From Micropruina sp. (GTDB lineage: Bacteria > Actinomycetota > Actinomycetes > Propionibacteriales > Propionibacteriaceae), in assembly GCA_016716635.1 (NCBI GenBank), contig JADJVZ010000012.1, positions 248,001 through 312,000 of the forward strand: 64,000 bases of DNA. The letters are read 5' to 3'. A program made the position numbers and the translations under genes. The stretch's first letter is position 1. Each line of letters opens with the position of its first letter. The notes beneath the pieces are model-generated. The model had not been told where the DNA came from. It did not search any database and saw nothing but the letters and a program-made list of their open reading frames with translations. Below, one piece after another: positions 25,761-35,700 of this stretch.

Positions 25761-26169
25761 ATGGGGGAATTGCGATGGCTGCCAGTCAAGGACGGCCAGC
25801 ACCTCGAGAGACTTGACGGATCGTTGGTGGTCTACAGCGAAGCTACCGACCAGGTGCATTGCCCTCGACGACGAGGCCGCCGCCATCTACGAGGCCTGCC
25901 AGGACGCCACCACAGGCGATATCGTCGCGGCCACCGGACTGCCGGCGGCCACCGTGACCGCCACCCTGAAGGTGTTGTCCGAACGTGGCCTCACGGTCGC
26001 CAGTGGGAGCGCTCCGGACCGCCGGGAATTCCTCAAGGTCGCTGCTGCCGCGGGCGTTGCGGTGGGCATTTGGTCTCTCACCGCTCCGATGCCGGCCGCC
26101 GCCGCTAGTGGCGTAGCTCCGACCACTGCCCAGCAGACGACGACAACCCCCCACTCGGCCTATTGGTGA
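25761..26169 (+). pseudogene. PqqD-domain protein with an internal Tat-like signal and short tail (frameshifted)
   Basis: The frame from ATG 25761 (GAAGGG 7 nt upstream) encodes a PqqD beginning up to the codons for Q-V-H. One extra T at about 25859-25860 then shifts the frame. Dropping that base continues as ALDDEAAAIYEACQD, an exact PqqD helix motif (D-E-A-A-A-I-Y). The reconstructed 135-residue protein then has a twin-arginine-like segment DRREFLKVAAAAG, a hydrophobic stretch ending A-x-A type (PMPAAAA) and a 20-residue Ser/Thr-rich tail ending HSAYW. This combines a RiPP-recognition-like domain, an apparent Tat signal and a small exported tail. It ends 13 bp before a strong terminator. 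It may be a substrate of the neighbouring kinase system (inference). Sequencing error or true pseudogene cannot be told apart. Confidence 0.6.
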
Positions 26170-26182
26170 CGCCGCCGATATT

Positions 26183-26240
26183 GAAAGGGCCGTCGGCTCC
26201 GAATCCGATTTCATTCAGGTTCGGAGCCGACGGCCCTTTC
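26183..26240. terminator. Strong hairpin terminator
   Basis: A perfect 21-bp inverted repeat (26183-26203 with 26220-26240) and 16-nt loop, with an AAAGGG/CCCTTT outer end. It separates the PqqD-Tat gene from the CoA transferase. The region 26241-26458 has no gene that I can see beyond short frames; an AGGAGG site lies at its end. Confidence 0.8.
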
Positions 26241-26458
26241 CTGTCACGGGCGCCACCAGCCCATGCGCGACCACGCCGAGACTCGCGTTTCCGACCTGGC
26301 CGAGCGGGTGATCTGGGCACGATCGACACGTCGAAGGCGCGCGCAGGTAGCGCCTAACCGGCCCCGCAACCACTCCGTCCGGAATGATTCGCGAACTCGT
26401 CGTTGGGGTCTGCGGGCGCTACGCTGAGCAAGCTTTCACCGCAGCCAGGAGGACCCCT

Positions 26459-27967
26459 ATGTCGCGCATCAATAGCGCCAAATTCCGCTCCAAGGTCATG
26501 TCTGCCGAGCAGGCCGCCGAGTTCGTTTCGAACGGCGACCGCATCGGATTCGCCGGCTTCACCGGCGCGGGCTACCCCAAGGCATTTCCGGTCGCGTTGG
26601 CAGATCGGATCAACGCCGCCAAGGCCCGCGGCGAGGAGTTCCGCATTGTGGCCTTGACCGGCGCATCGACCGCTCCCGAGCTGGACGGCGCCTTGGCTGC
26701 TACCGACGGCATTTCGATGCGCGTGCCGTATCAGTCGGATCCAATCATGCGGAAAAAGATCAACGCCGGCATCTCCGAGTACAGCGACGTTCACCTGTCG
26801 CATTCGGGACCGCAGGTCCGCAATGGTTTCTGGGGGGATCTCGACGTCGCGGTCATTGAGGTGACTGCCATCACGGCCGACGGACGCGCCGTCCCAAGCT
26901 CCTCGGTGGGCAACAACAACGTGTACCTCGAGAAGGCCAAGAAGATCATCCTCGAGGTGAACTCCTGGCAGTCGGCCGACCTCGAAGGCATGCACGACAT
27001 CTACAGCGTGGCCCAGCCGCCCAACGCCCTGGCGATTCCCATCACCGAGGCCGGTCAGCGCATCGGCTCGACGACCTACCCGATCGACTTCGATCGCGTG
27101 GTGGCCGTCATCGAGACCGACGCCGAGGACCGCAACACGCCGTTCAAGCCGCTGGACGACGACTCCCTGGCGATCGCGGGCTACTTCATTGATTTCCTCA
27201 CCAACGAGGTCAAGCAAGGGCGCATGCCGAAGAACCTGCTGCCGTTGCAGTCGGGCGTGGGCAACATCGCCAACGCCGTCCTCGCGGGTCTGCTGAGCAG
27301 CCCCTTCGAGCAGCTGACCAGCTACACCGAGGTGATCCAGGACGGCATGGTCGACCTGATCGACTCCGGCAAGCTCAAGGTGGCCTCCGCGACCGCCTTC
27401 TCGCTGTCGCCCGACGCGGCCGTGCGGATGAACAACAACGCCGCCGAGTACCGCAAGCGCATCGTGATGCGTCCGCAGGAGGTCTCGAACAACCCCGAGG
27501 TCATCCGTCGCCTCGGCGTCGTGTCGTGTAACGGCATGATCGAGGCCGACATCTACGGCAACGTGAACTCCACTCACGTGATGGGTTCGCGGATGCAGAA
27601 CGGCATCGGTGGGTCCGGGGACTTCACGCGCAACGCCTACATCTCGTGCTTCGTGACCCCGTCCATCGCCAAGAACGGCGATATCTCCTGCATCGTGCCG
27701 ATGGTGAGCCACCACGATCACACCGAGCATGACGTGTCGGTCATCATCACCGAGCAGGGGGTGGCCGATCTGCGCGGGTTGTCGCCCAAGCAGCGCGCCA
27801 AGGTCGTCATCGCCAACGTCGTGCACCCCGACTATCGTCCGCTGCTGCAGGACTACGTCGACCTGGCGGGAAAGGTGGCCAACGGCCAGCACACCCCGCA
27901 CGATCTCGCCACGGCGCACAGCTGGCATCGCCGGTTCCTTGCGACCAAGACGATGAAGCCGGCCTGA
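26459..27967 (+). CDS. Succinate/acetyl-CoA:CoA transferase (acetyl-CoA hydrolase/transferase family)
   Basis: 502 residues. It matches class I CoA transferases of the succinyl-CoA:acetate type. It has GDRIGFAGFTGAGYPKA at the N-terminus, the PLQSGVGNIANAVLAGL segment (about 261-277), the catalytic-glutamate region SYTEVIQDGMVDL, and GIGGSGDFTRNAYIS late in the chain. AGGAGG lies 8 nt before the ATG at 26459. It would exchange CoA between succinyl-CoA and acetate or propionate, as in the last step of propionate fermentation, or detoxify acetate. It is monocistronic; nearby genes are unrelated. Confidence 0.92.
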   Translation: MSRINSAKFRSKVMSAEQAAEFVSNGDRIGFAGFTGAGYPKAFPVALADRINAAKARGEEFRIVALTGASTAPELDGALAATDGISMRVPYQSDPIMRKKINAGISEYSDVHLSHSGPQVRNGFWGDLDVAVIEVTAITADGRAVPSSSVGNNNVYLEKAKKIILEVNSWQSADLEGMHDIYSVAQPPNALAIPITEAGQRIGSTTYPIDFDRVVAVIETDAEDRNTPFKPLDDDSLAIAGYFIDFLTNEVKQGRMPKNLLPLQSGVGNIANAVLAGLLSSPFEQLTSYTEVIQDGMVDLIDSGKLKVASATAFSLSPDAAVRMNNNAAEYRKRIVMRPQEVSNNPEVIRRLGVVSCNGMIEADIYGNVNSTHVMGSRMQNGIGGSGDFTRNAYISCFVTPSIAKNGDISCIVPMVSHHDHTEHDVSVIITEQGVADLRGLSPKQRAKVVIANVVHPDYRPLLQDYVDLAGKVANGQHTPHDLATAHSWHRRFLATKTMKPA

Positions 27968-28023
27968 GTGTGAGGGCGGCCGCCGGGTAAGGTGGTCGCC
28001 AGCACGCGCGAAGGGAGCTGGGC

Positions 28024-28674
28024 ATGACCATCACGTCGAGCTCTGACGCCTCTGATGCCCCGAGCGGGTCGACCATCGTCGACGACGCCGGGGCGTCATC
28101 CATTTCCGGGGGCATCGCCACCGTCCCCGCAGCCGCCGTCGCCACCCCTGGACCCCCAATCAATCCTGCGACGGGCGAACCGCTTCGTCCCTGGCCGGTG
28201 CGCCTGGCCTCGTGCGGCCTCTGGTTAGCCGCGATGGGCAGCGGGGTGGGGCTGCTCGCGTCCATGTGGTTGGCGATCAGCGACTTCCCCAACGCTGCCC
28301 GCTTGTTTGGCTTCCTTGGTACCGACACCAGCCCGCTGCCTCGCGTCGGCTTAGCCGCGCTGGCGGCCCTCATCGGGATCATCGTGTGCGGCACCACCTC
28401 CGTGGTCGGCTATTACAGCTGGCGTGGCTACGCCTGGACTCGCGTCGGGGGCATCGTTGCCGCCGCTGTGTCGCTCTTGACGCTGTTCCTGCAAACCTGG
28501 ACTGCCTTGGCGATTGTGCCGGCGCTCGTGGGTGCCGCCCTGCTGTGGTTGCCGTCCGTGCCCCCGTTCTTCCAAGCCTGGGCGCGCGTCCGTCGCGGCG
28601 AGCCGACCTATGGCGCGCCGATCGACGCGGTCTTCTACGGGCCGCTCCCGCGCTACGCCGACCCGCTCACGTGA
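28024..28674 (+). CDS. Hypothetical membrane protein, four predicted helices
   Basis: 216 residues not assigned to a family. Residues 1-55 are Ser/Ala/Pro-rich and probably cytoplasmic and disordered; four hydrophobic helices follow (about 65-85, 108-128, 138-158, 160-180), and the tail ends PRYADPLT. A GAAGGGAG sequence lies 6-8 nt before the ATG. It is 56 bp after the CoA transferase on the same strand and immediately precedes the thermonuclease-like gene. I see no enzyme motif. Confidence 0.7.
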   Translation: MTITSSSDASDAPSGSTIVDDAGASSISGGIATVPAAAVATPGPPINPATGEPLRPWPVRLASCGLWLAAMGSGVGLLASMWLAISDFPNAARLFGFLGTDTSPLPRVGLAALAALIGIIVCGTTSVVGYYSWRGYAWTRVGGIVAAAVSLLTLFLQTWTALAIVPALVGAALLWLPSVPPFFQAWARVRRGEPTYGAPIDAVFYGPLPRYADPLT

Positions 28675-28711
28675 TGGCGAGCGCCCGGACGGGCGAGCGC
28701 GGGTGCCGCTG

Positions 28712-29536
28712 ATGCGTGCGCGGCGCCATCACCTCGTCGACCTCGCCGTGGCCGTGGCCGTGGTGGGGGCGACGGTGTGGATCGTCCGCGGCGGACTGAG
28801 CCCGTCCCCGGTGGCTCCCTCGAGCGCCTCGCCAACCACGCCCGCCACCCCGAGCCCCACCGCCTCAGTGCACGTCACAAGCGCCTACATCATCGACGGC
28901 GACACCCTTACAGTCTTGTGGGACGGCCACGAGGTGACGCTGCGGCTGGAGAACATCGACGCGCCAGAACTCGCGCACGATGGCGCGCCCGCGCAGTGCC
29001 TCGCCGCCGAGGCCAAGACAGCCCTCCAGGTGCTGGCACCCAAGGGGACGCCGCTCTCGATCGTCGACTCTGGGCTGGACCGCTACGGCCGGACGCTTGC
29101 TGGCGTGTACCTTCCGGATGGTCGGCTGGCCAACGCTGAGCTCGTTCGCGTGGGGCTGGCCGCCCCGTTCGTGGTGGGGTCGGACGTTCGACTGCTCCCC
29201 CCCGTCCGCGCCGCCCAGGACGTCGCGGCCGCGGCCGGGACAGGGCTGTTCGCACCCACCGGCTGCACGATTCCAGGACGCGTGGCGTCGGCAGGCAACG
29301 ATCTGGACGCGCTTGAGAAGCAAGCAGCGAACAAGGCATCCCTCTCTCTGCTGGCCCCGAAGGTGGCGGCCATGAATGTGACCCTCACCACGCTGGCAAG
29401 CGAACTTTCCGGCGGTTCTCGCAACGCTTTGGTAGACGGTTTGCCCAGTGCCACCCGCGACACCCTGACTCGGCAGGTGCGAGAGTTCACGACCCGCCTC
29501 GCCATCGTGCGGGAATCGTTGACCGGTCCTCGGTGA
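28712..29536 (+). CDS. Membrane-anchored or secreted thermonuclease-like (SNase) protein
   Basis: 274 residues. An N-terminal hydrophobic anchor (about residues 8-25) is followed by a Ser/Thr/Pro linker (about 30-50). A staphylococcal-nuclease-like OB-fold domain follows (about 54-155). It has YIIDGDTLTVLWDG, then LRLENIDAPELA carrying the catalytic Arg and metal-binding Asp, a conserved Glu in CLAAEAKTAL, and DRYGRTLAGVYLPDG carrying the second catalytic Arg. A helical C-terminal extension of about 110 residues has no known match. The ATG at 28712 was chosen; a GTG nine bases upstream is possible. It probably degrades extracellular nucleic acid; confidence is good for the domain. Confidence 0.8.
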   Translation: MRARRHHLVDLAVAVAVVGATVWIVRGGLSPSPVAPSSASPTTPATPSPTASVHVTSAYIIDGDTLTVLWDGHEVTLRLENIDAPELAHDGAPAQCLAAEAKTALQVLAPKGTPLSIVDSGLDRYGRTLAGVYLPDGRLANAELVRVGLAAPFVVGSDVRLLPPVRAAQDVAAAAGTGLFAPTGCTIPGRVASAGNDLDALEKQAANKASLSLLAPKVAAMNVTLTTLASELSGGSRNALVDGLPSATRDTLTRQVREFTTRLAIVRESLTGPR

Positions 29537-29554
29537 ATCGGAGCTAGAAGCACG

Positions 29555-29597
29555 TCGTCCCTCAACGCCAACAGCGTGTGAGGGCGTTGAGGGACGA
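29555..29597 (+). terminator. Hairpin terminator after the nuclease gene
   Basis: A perfect 15-bp inverted repeat (TCGTCCCTCAACGCC at 29555-29569 with its complement at 29583-29597), loop 13 nt, 19 bp after the stop. Confidence 0.75.
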
Positions 29598-29664
29598 GGC
29601 CGCGAGGATCACCGAGGGGCTTCGTTGGGGCGAAGGGGCTCGGGGTTCCCCGCGATTTGGGTTA

Positions 29665-29701
29665 GGAGGCGGGCAGCCAATCGGGGTGCTGGCCCGCCTC
29701 C
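29665..29701 (-). terminator. Hairpin terminator for the giant surface protein gene
   Basis: GGAGGCGGGC (29665-29674) pairs with GCCCGCCTCC (29692-29701). It lies 25 bp after the - strand stop of the adhesin. Confidence 0.65.
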
Positions 29702-29725
29702 GTCGCAAGGCTGACGGGATTAGGT

Positions 29726-32700
29726 TCAGCCTTGGCGGGAGCGTCTGCGCAGTGAAACTGCGAGCAGGACGCCACCCGAACTGAGGAGCCCGAGGGCGAG
29801 GAGCAACACCCCAGGATCGAGGGTGCCACCGGTTCGCGGCAACGCGGTCGGGCTCACAATGAACCCCGCCATGCTGTCGTTATCGGTCGCGGTCGTGGAC
29901 GTGTCGGTACCCGGACCAGGCACCGGACCCAGCGGGTTGGTTTCCGGCTTATCGATGGGGTTCGGTTCCACGTAGGCCACGTTCGACACCGCGCCCGTGA
30001 CACCCGCGTTCACGGTGGCCGTCACAGTGATAACCGGCCCATCGGTGGCCGGAGCCAGCGATGCGGTGGCGGTACAGGTCACACCCGTGCAGGTGTACCC
30101 GGTACCGGTCATCGACACCAAAGTCAGCTGGCTCGGAAGAACCTCTGTCACCGACCACCCCGTGAGGGCAGCCGAGGGACCATCGTTATGCGGGGTCAGG
30201 GTGAACGTCACCGTGGAACCCGGCTTGATGGTGCCCGTGGTGGTCAACACCTTGGTCAGGGTCAGGTTGAACTGAACCAGACCCGCATCCAGGGTCGGAT
30301 CATCAGCCAACCGCTCCAGGTTGATATCCGTGGGCAGGTTGTGGCCGTCCGCCGGAGCAGTGAACGTGTAACGCCCATCCGCCCCCGGGTTGGAATCAAC
30401 ACCGGTGCTCGTTCCGACCAGCGGCGTCGTCCAGGACGTGCCTGCCGGCTTCACGAACTCCACGGTGTACGACGCCCCCGCCAACAGATCAGTGAACGAG
30501 TAGTAACCCGTCGCATCCGTCATGGTGGTGCCGACCTTGGTGCCGTTGGCGTCGTACAAGTTCACCGTCAAACCCGCCACAGCAGGCTCGGCGATATCTT
30601 GCAGACCGTCACGGTTGTTGTCCCACCACACGTAGTCACCCACGCTGACCAGCTTGACCAGCCCAGCATCGATCGAGGGATCATCCGGGATCGTCAGGCT
30701 GTTCGTACCCGTCGCCGGCGCCACCACAACAGCCTTACCGGTGATGACGTCCGCATTCGAATCAACCGTCTTGTCCGTGCCCACCGTGGGGAGCGTGAAC
30801 ACCGTGTTGGCCGGTTTCACGAACTCGACGGTGTACGACGCCCCACCCAACAGGTTGTTGAACGAGTAGAACCCCAGCGCATCCGTGGTGGTCGTGGCCT
30901 TCACAGCACCCGTCGAATCCAACAGGTTCACCGTCACATTCGCCACCGGTAGTTCGGCCTTGTCCTGGATGCCATCACGGTTCGTGTCGTACCAGACGAA
31001 ATCACCGATACTCACCAACGGAATGATGCCCGCATCAATCGTCGGATCATCCGGGGTCGTGGCCGAGTTCGTTCCGGTAGCCGGAGCCTGGAACGTGGTC
31101 TTCCCCGTCGTGACGTCCGCATTGGAATCCAGCGCCTTATCCGTGCCGGACGTCTGCGTGGTGAACACCGTGTTGGTCGGCTTCACGAACTCGATCGTGT
31201 ACGTCGCGCCCGCCAACAGATCAGTAAACGAGTAGAACCCATTCGCATCCGTCGTGGCCGTGGTCACGAACGTCCCGTTCGCGTCATACAGGTTCACGAT
31301 GACACCAGGCAGCGGCGGTTCACCGGCACCCTGAACACCATCACGGTTGCTATCGATCCACACATGGTCACCCACGCTGACCAACTGGATCAGACCAGCA
31401 TCCAGCGACGGATTATCCGTCACGTCCGCAGCGCCCTTGTTAGAGCCAGAGGTCGGGGCCGTGAAAGCCACCACACCGGTGGTGACATTCACATCCGAAT
31501 CGGTGCCATCCGTGGCCGGATCATTGGTGGTGACCCCGGTCACGTCCTGGGTCGTCCACACAAAGCCAGTCGGCTTAGCGAACGTCAGGGTGTACGAAGC
31601 ACCGGGCACCAGATCGGTGAACCAGTAGTAACCGGTCGCATCCGTCGTAGCGGTGCGAGTCGTGCCCGTGCGGACATCGGTCAACGTGACGATGACGTCC
31701 TTGACGGGCGGCTCGCCTGCGGTCTGCAGGCCATCACGGTTCGTATCCAGCCAGACATAGTCACCGATCGACACCTTGGGGACGGTCAGCGACGCCTGGG
31801 CGTCGTTGTCGGTCGCCGTGGACGTGGTATCCGTGGTCGTCGTCGGGATCACGAGCGGGTTCGTCTCGGTGACGTCCGTCGTGGCCGGGGCCACGTAGGC
31901 CACGTTCTTGAGCTCGCCGGTGATGCCCGCATCAATCGAGGCCACCACGGTAATCGTGGGAGCGTCGCTCTTCGCGGCCAGAGGCTTGCTCGAGGTGCAG
32001 GTGGCACCCACACAGGTGTACTGGGCATCTACCGAGGTCATGCTGACCAAGGTGAGACCCGCCGGCAGAATGTCGGTCACCGACCAACCCATGAGGGCAT
32101 CGGAGGGTCCGTCGTTGTGCGGCGTCAGCGTGAAGGTGACCTTGGTCGTCCCCGGAATGAACGGGCCCGCCGTGTCCATCGTCTTGGTGAGGCTCAAATT
32201 GAACTTCACCAAGCCGGCGTCGATCGTCGGATCATCGGCCTTGCCAGGATCGGTCAAGTTCGTACCCGTCGCGGTCGTGGTCACCGAGGCGGTGCCATCA
32301 GCCGGATTCGCGTTGCTGTCCGTCGCCGTCACGCCCACGAACTGGGACGTGAACGACGCCTGCGTATCCGGGTTGATGAACTTCACCACATACCCGGTCG
32401 AAGGCAACAGATCCTTGAACGCGTAGTAACCGGCCGTGTCCGTGGTCGTGGAACCGACCTTCGTGCCGTTGAGGTAGAGCTCAACCGTGGCACCCGTCAC
32501 CGGCAACTCGCCAGCATCCTGCTGACCATTCCGGTTGGTATCCCACCAGAAGAAATCACCAATCGACACCTTGTCGACCTTCAAATCAGCCTGCGCATCA
32601 TTATCAGTCGGCGTGGTCGAGGTATCGGTCGTCGCGGTCGACGTGGCCGTGGTCGTGATCGGAACCACCAACGGGATGGTTTCAACACCATCCGTGCCCG

Positions 32701-35700
32701 AAGGAGCCACGTAGGCGACGTTGTGCGCCGTGTCCGTGAACGTCGCATCAATCGTGGCCGTCACCGTGATCGCCGGAGCATCCGACGCCGCAGCCAACTG
32801 CTTGCTCGACGTGCAGGTCGCACCCACACAGGTGTACTGCGCATCCGCCGACGACATCGACACCAAAGTCAGCCCCAGCGGCAACACGTCAGTCACCGAC
32901 CAACCAGCCAACGCCGCCACCGGACCATCGTTGTGCGGGGTCAAGGTGTAAGACACCGTCATCCCCGGAACAAACGGACCAGCCGTATCAAGCTTCTTCG
33001 CCAACGTCAGGTTGTACTTCACAACACCCGCATCAATACCGGGGTTATCCGCCAGCGCCGACGTCGCCGACGTCGACGGCTTATTCAAACCATTCGCTGT
33101 CGTGGTGAACGTCACCGTGCCATCCACCGGATTCGCATCCGAATCCGTCAAATCAGCAGTCGCAGAGTTCGACGTCACCCCACCCGCATTCAGCGTCGTG
33201 AACGACTCACCAGCCGCGGTCACGAACTTAATCGTGTACTGCGTCGACGGATCCAAGCCCAGGAACGAGTAATACCCCGCCGCGTTCGTGATCGCGGTCT
33301 GCAACGGCGCCACCGACGTGTCCGTCCCCGCGAACAACTGAACCGTCATACCCGCGTACACCGGCTCACCAGCGGTCTGCAGACCATCCCGGTTCGCGTC
33401 GTACCACACGAAGTCACCCACCGACACGTACGGCGTCACCGCAACCGGCACCGACGAATCATTATCGGTCGGCGTCGTCGAAGCATCCGTCGGCGTGGTC
33501 GGCGGCGTCCCCAACGGGTTCGTCTCCTTCACATCCGTCGACACCGGAGCCACATAAGCCAAGTTCGTCAACGGACCCACCACACCGGCATCCACCGTCG
33601 CCGTCACCGTCACAAACCCCATGTCCGCCAACGCGACGAACGGCTGGGCGTTCGTGCAAGTCAAGGTCGCCAAGGTGCAGGAATAATCAGCCGTCGACCC
33701 GCTGATCGAGGTGGCAGTCAACCCAGCAGGCAACACATCGGTGACAGACCAACCAGCAAGCGCCGTCGCGGGACCCTCGTTGTGGGGGGTCAACGTGAAC
33801 GTCACCGTGTTACCCGTGCGGATCATCCCGGTGGTGGTCAACGCCTTGTCCAAGGTGAGGTTGTACGAAACCAGGCCACCATCAAGGGTGGGGTTATCCG
33901 TCAGATCCGGGCCACCCGTACCATTCGTCCCCGTCAACGGAGCCGTGACACTGACCGTCCCATCAGCCGGATTCACATCCGAATCCTTGCTATCGGTCGT
34001 CAGGTTGTTATCCGTCACACCCGACACGTTCTGAGTCGTCCAGCTATAGCCGCTGGGCGCCGTGAACGTGAGCGTGTAGGAGGCCCCGGGCACCAGATCA
34101 GCGAACCAGTAGTAACCGGTCGCATCCGTGGTCGTGGTCCGGGTGGCACCCGCCGCATCAGTCAACGTCACGGTGACGTTCGTCACCGGCGGCTCGCCTG
34201 CGGTCTGCAGGCCATCGCGGTTGGTATCCAGCCACACATAGTCACCGATCGACACCTTCGCCACCGACAACGGCGCCTGAGCATCATTATCGGTCGACGT
34301 GGTCGAGGTGTCAGTCGTGGTCGTGGGGATCACCAACGGGTTCGTTTCCGGAACATCCGTCGACGACGGAGCCACAAAGGCCACGTTCTTCAACTCACCC
34401 GTCACACCCGCATCGAGGGAAGCCACCACGGTAATCGTGGGAGCATCGCTCTTCGCGGCCAGTGGCTTGCTCGAGGTGCAGGTGGCACCGGTGCAGGTGT
34501 ACTGGGCATCCGCCGAGGTCATGCTGACCAAGGTCAGACCCGCCGGCAAGATGTCGGTCACCGACCAACCCATGAGGGCATCCGACGGACCATCGTTATG
34601 CGGCGTCAACGTGAACGTGACCTTAGTCGTACCCGGAATGAACGGGCCCGCGGTGTCCATCGTCTTCGTGAGGCTCAAGTTAAACTTCACCAAACCAGCA
34701 TCAATCGTCGGATCATCAGCCTTACCCGGATCCGAAAGGTTCGTACCCGTCGCGGTCGTGGTCACCGAGGCGGTGCCATCAGCCGGATTCGCATTGCTGT
34801 CAGTCGCCGTCACACCCACAAACTGAGACGTAAACGAGGCCTGCGTATCCGGGTTGATGAACTTCACCACATACCCGGTCGAAGGCAACAGATCCTTAAA
34901 CGCGTAGTAACCGGCCGTGTCCGTGGTCGTGGAACCGACCTTCGTGCCGTTGAGGTAGAGCTCAACCGTCGCACCCGTCACCGGCAACTCGCCAGCATCC
35001 TGCTGACCGTTGCGGTTGGTGTCCCACCAGAAGAAGTCACCGATCGACACCTTGTCGACCTTCAAATCAGCCTGAGCGTCGTTGTCGGTGCCCGTGGTCG
35101 AGGTGTCGGTCGTCGTGGTCGGAACCACCAACGGGGTCGTTTCCGGACCATCCGTGCCCGCCGGGGACACATACGCAACGTTATGCGCAGACCCCGTGAA
35201 CGTCGCGTCAATCGTGGCCGTCACCGTGATCGTCGGGGCATCGCTCGCCGGGGCCAGCTGCTTGTTCGACGTGCACGTCGCACCCGTGCAGGTGTACTGC
35301 GCATCGGTCGACGACATGCTCACCAAGGTGAGACCGGCCGGAAGAATGTCGGTCACAGACCAACCAGCCAACGCCGCCACCGGACCATCGTTATGCGGGG
35401 TCAAGGTGTAAGACACCGTCATCCCCGGAACAAACGGACCAGCCGTATCGAGCTTCTTCGCCAACGTGAGGTTGTACTTCACGATGCCCGCATCGATACC
35501 GGGGTTATCGGCCAGCGCCGACGTCGCCGACGTCGACTCCTTGTTCAGACCCGTCGCCGTCGTGGTGAACGTCACCGTGCCATCCGCCGGGTTCGCATCC
35601 GAATCCGTCAAATCCGCGGTGGCGGAGTTGGACGTCACGCCACCCGCATTCAGCGTCGTGAACGACTCCCCCGCCGCCGTCACGAACTTGACCGTGTACT

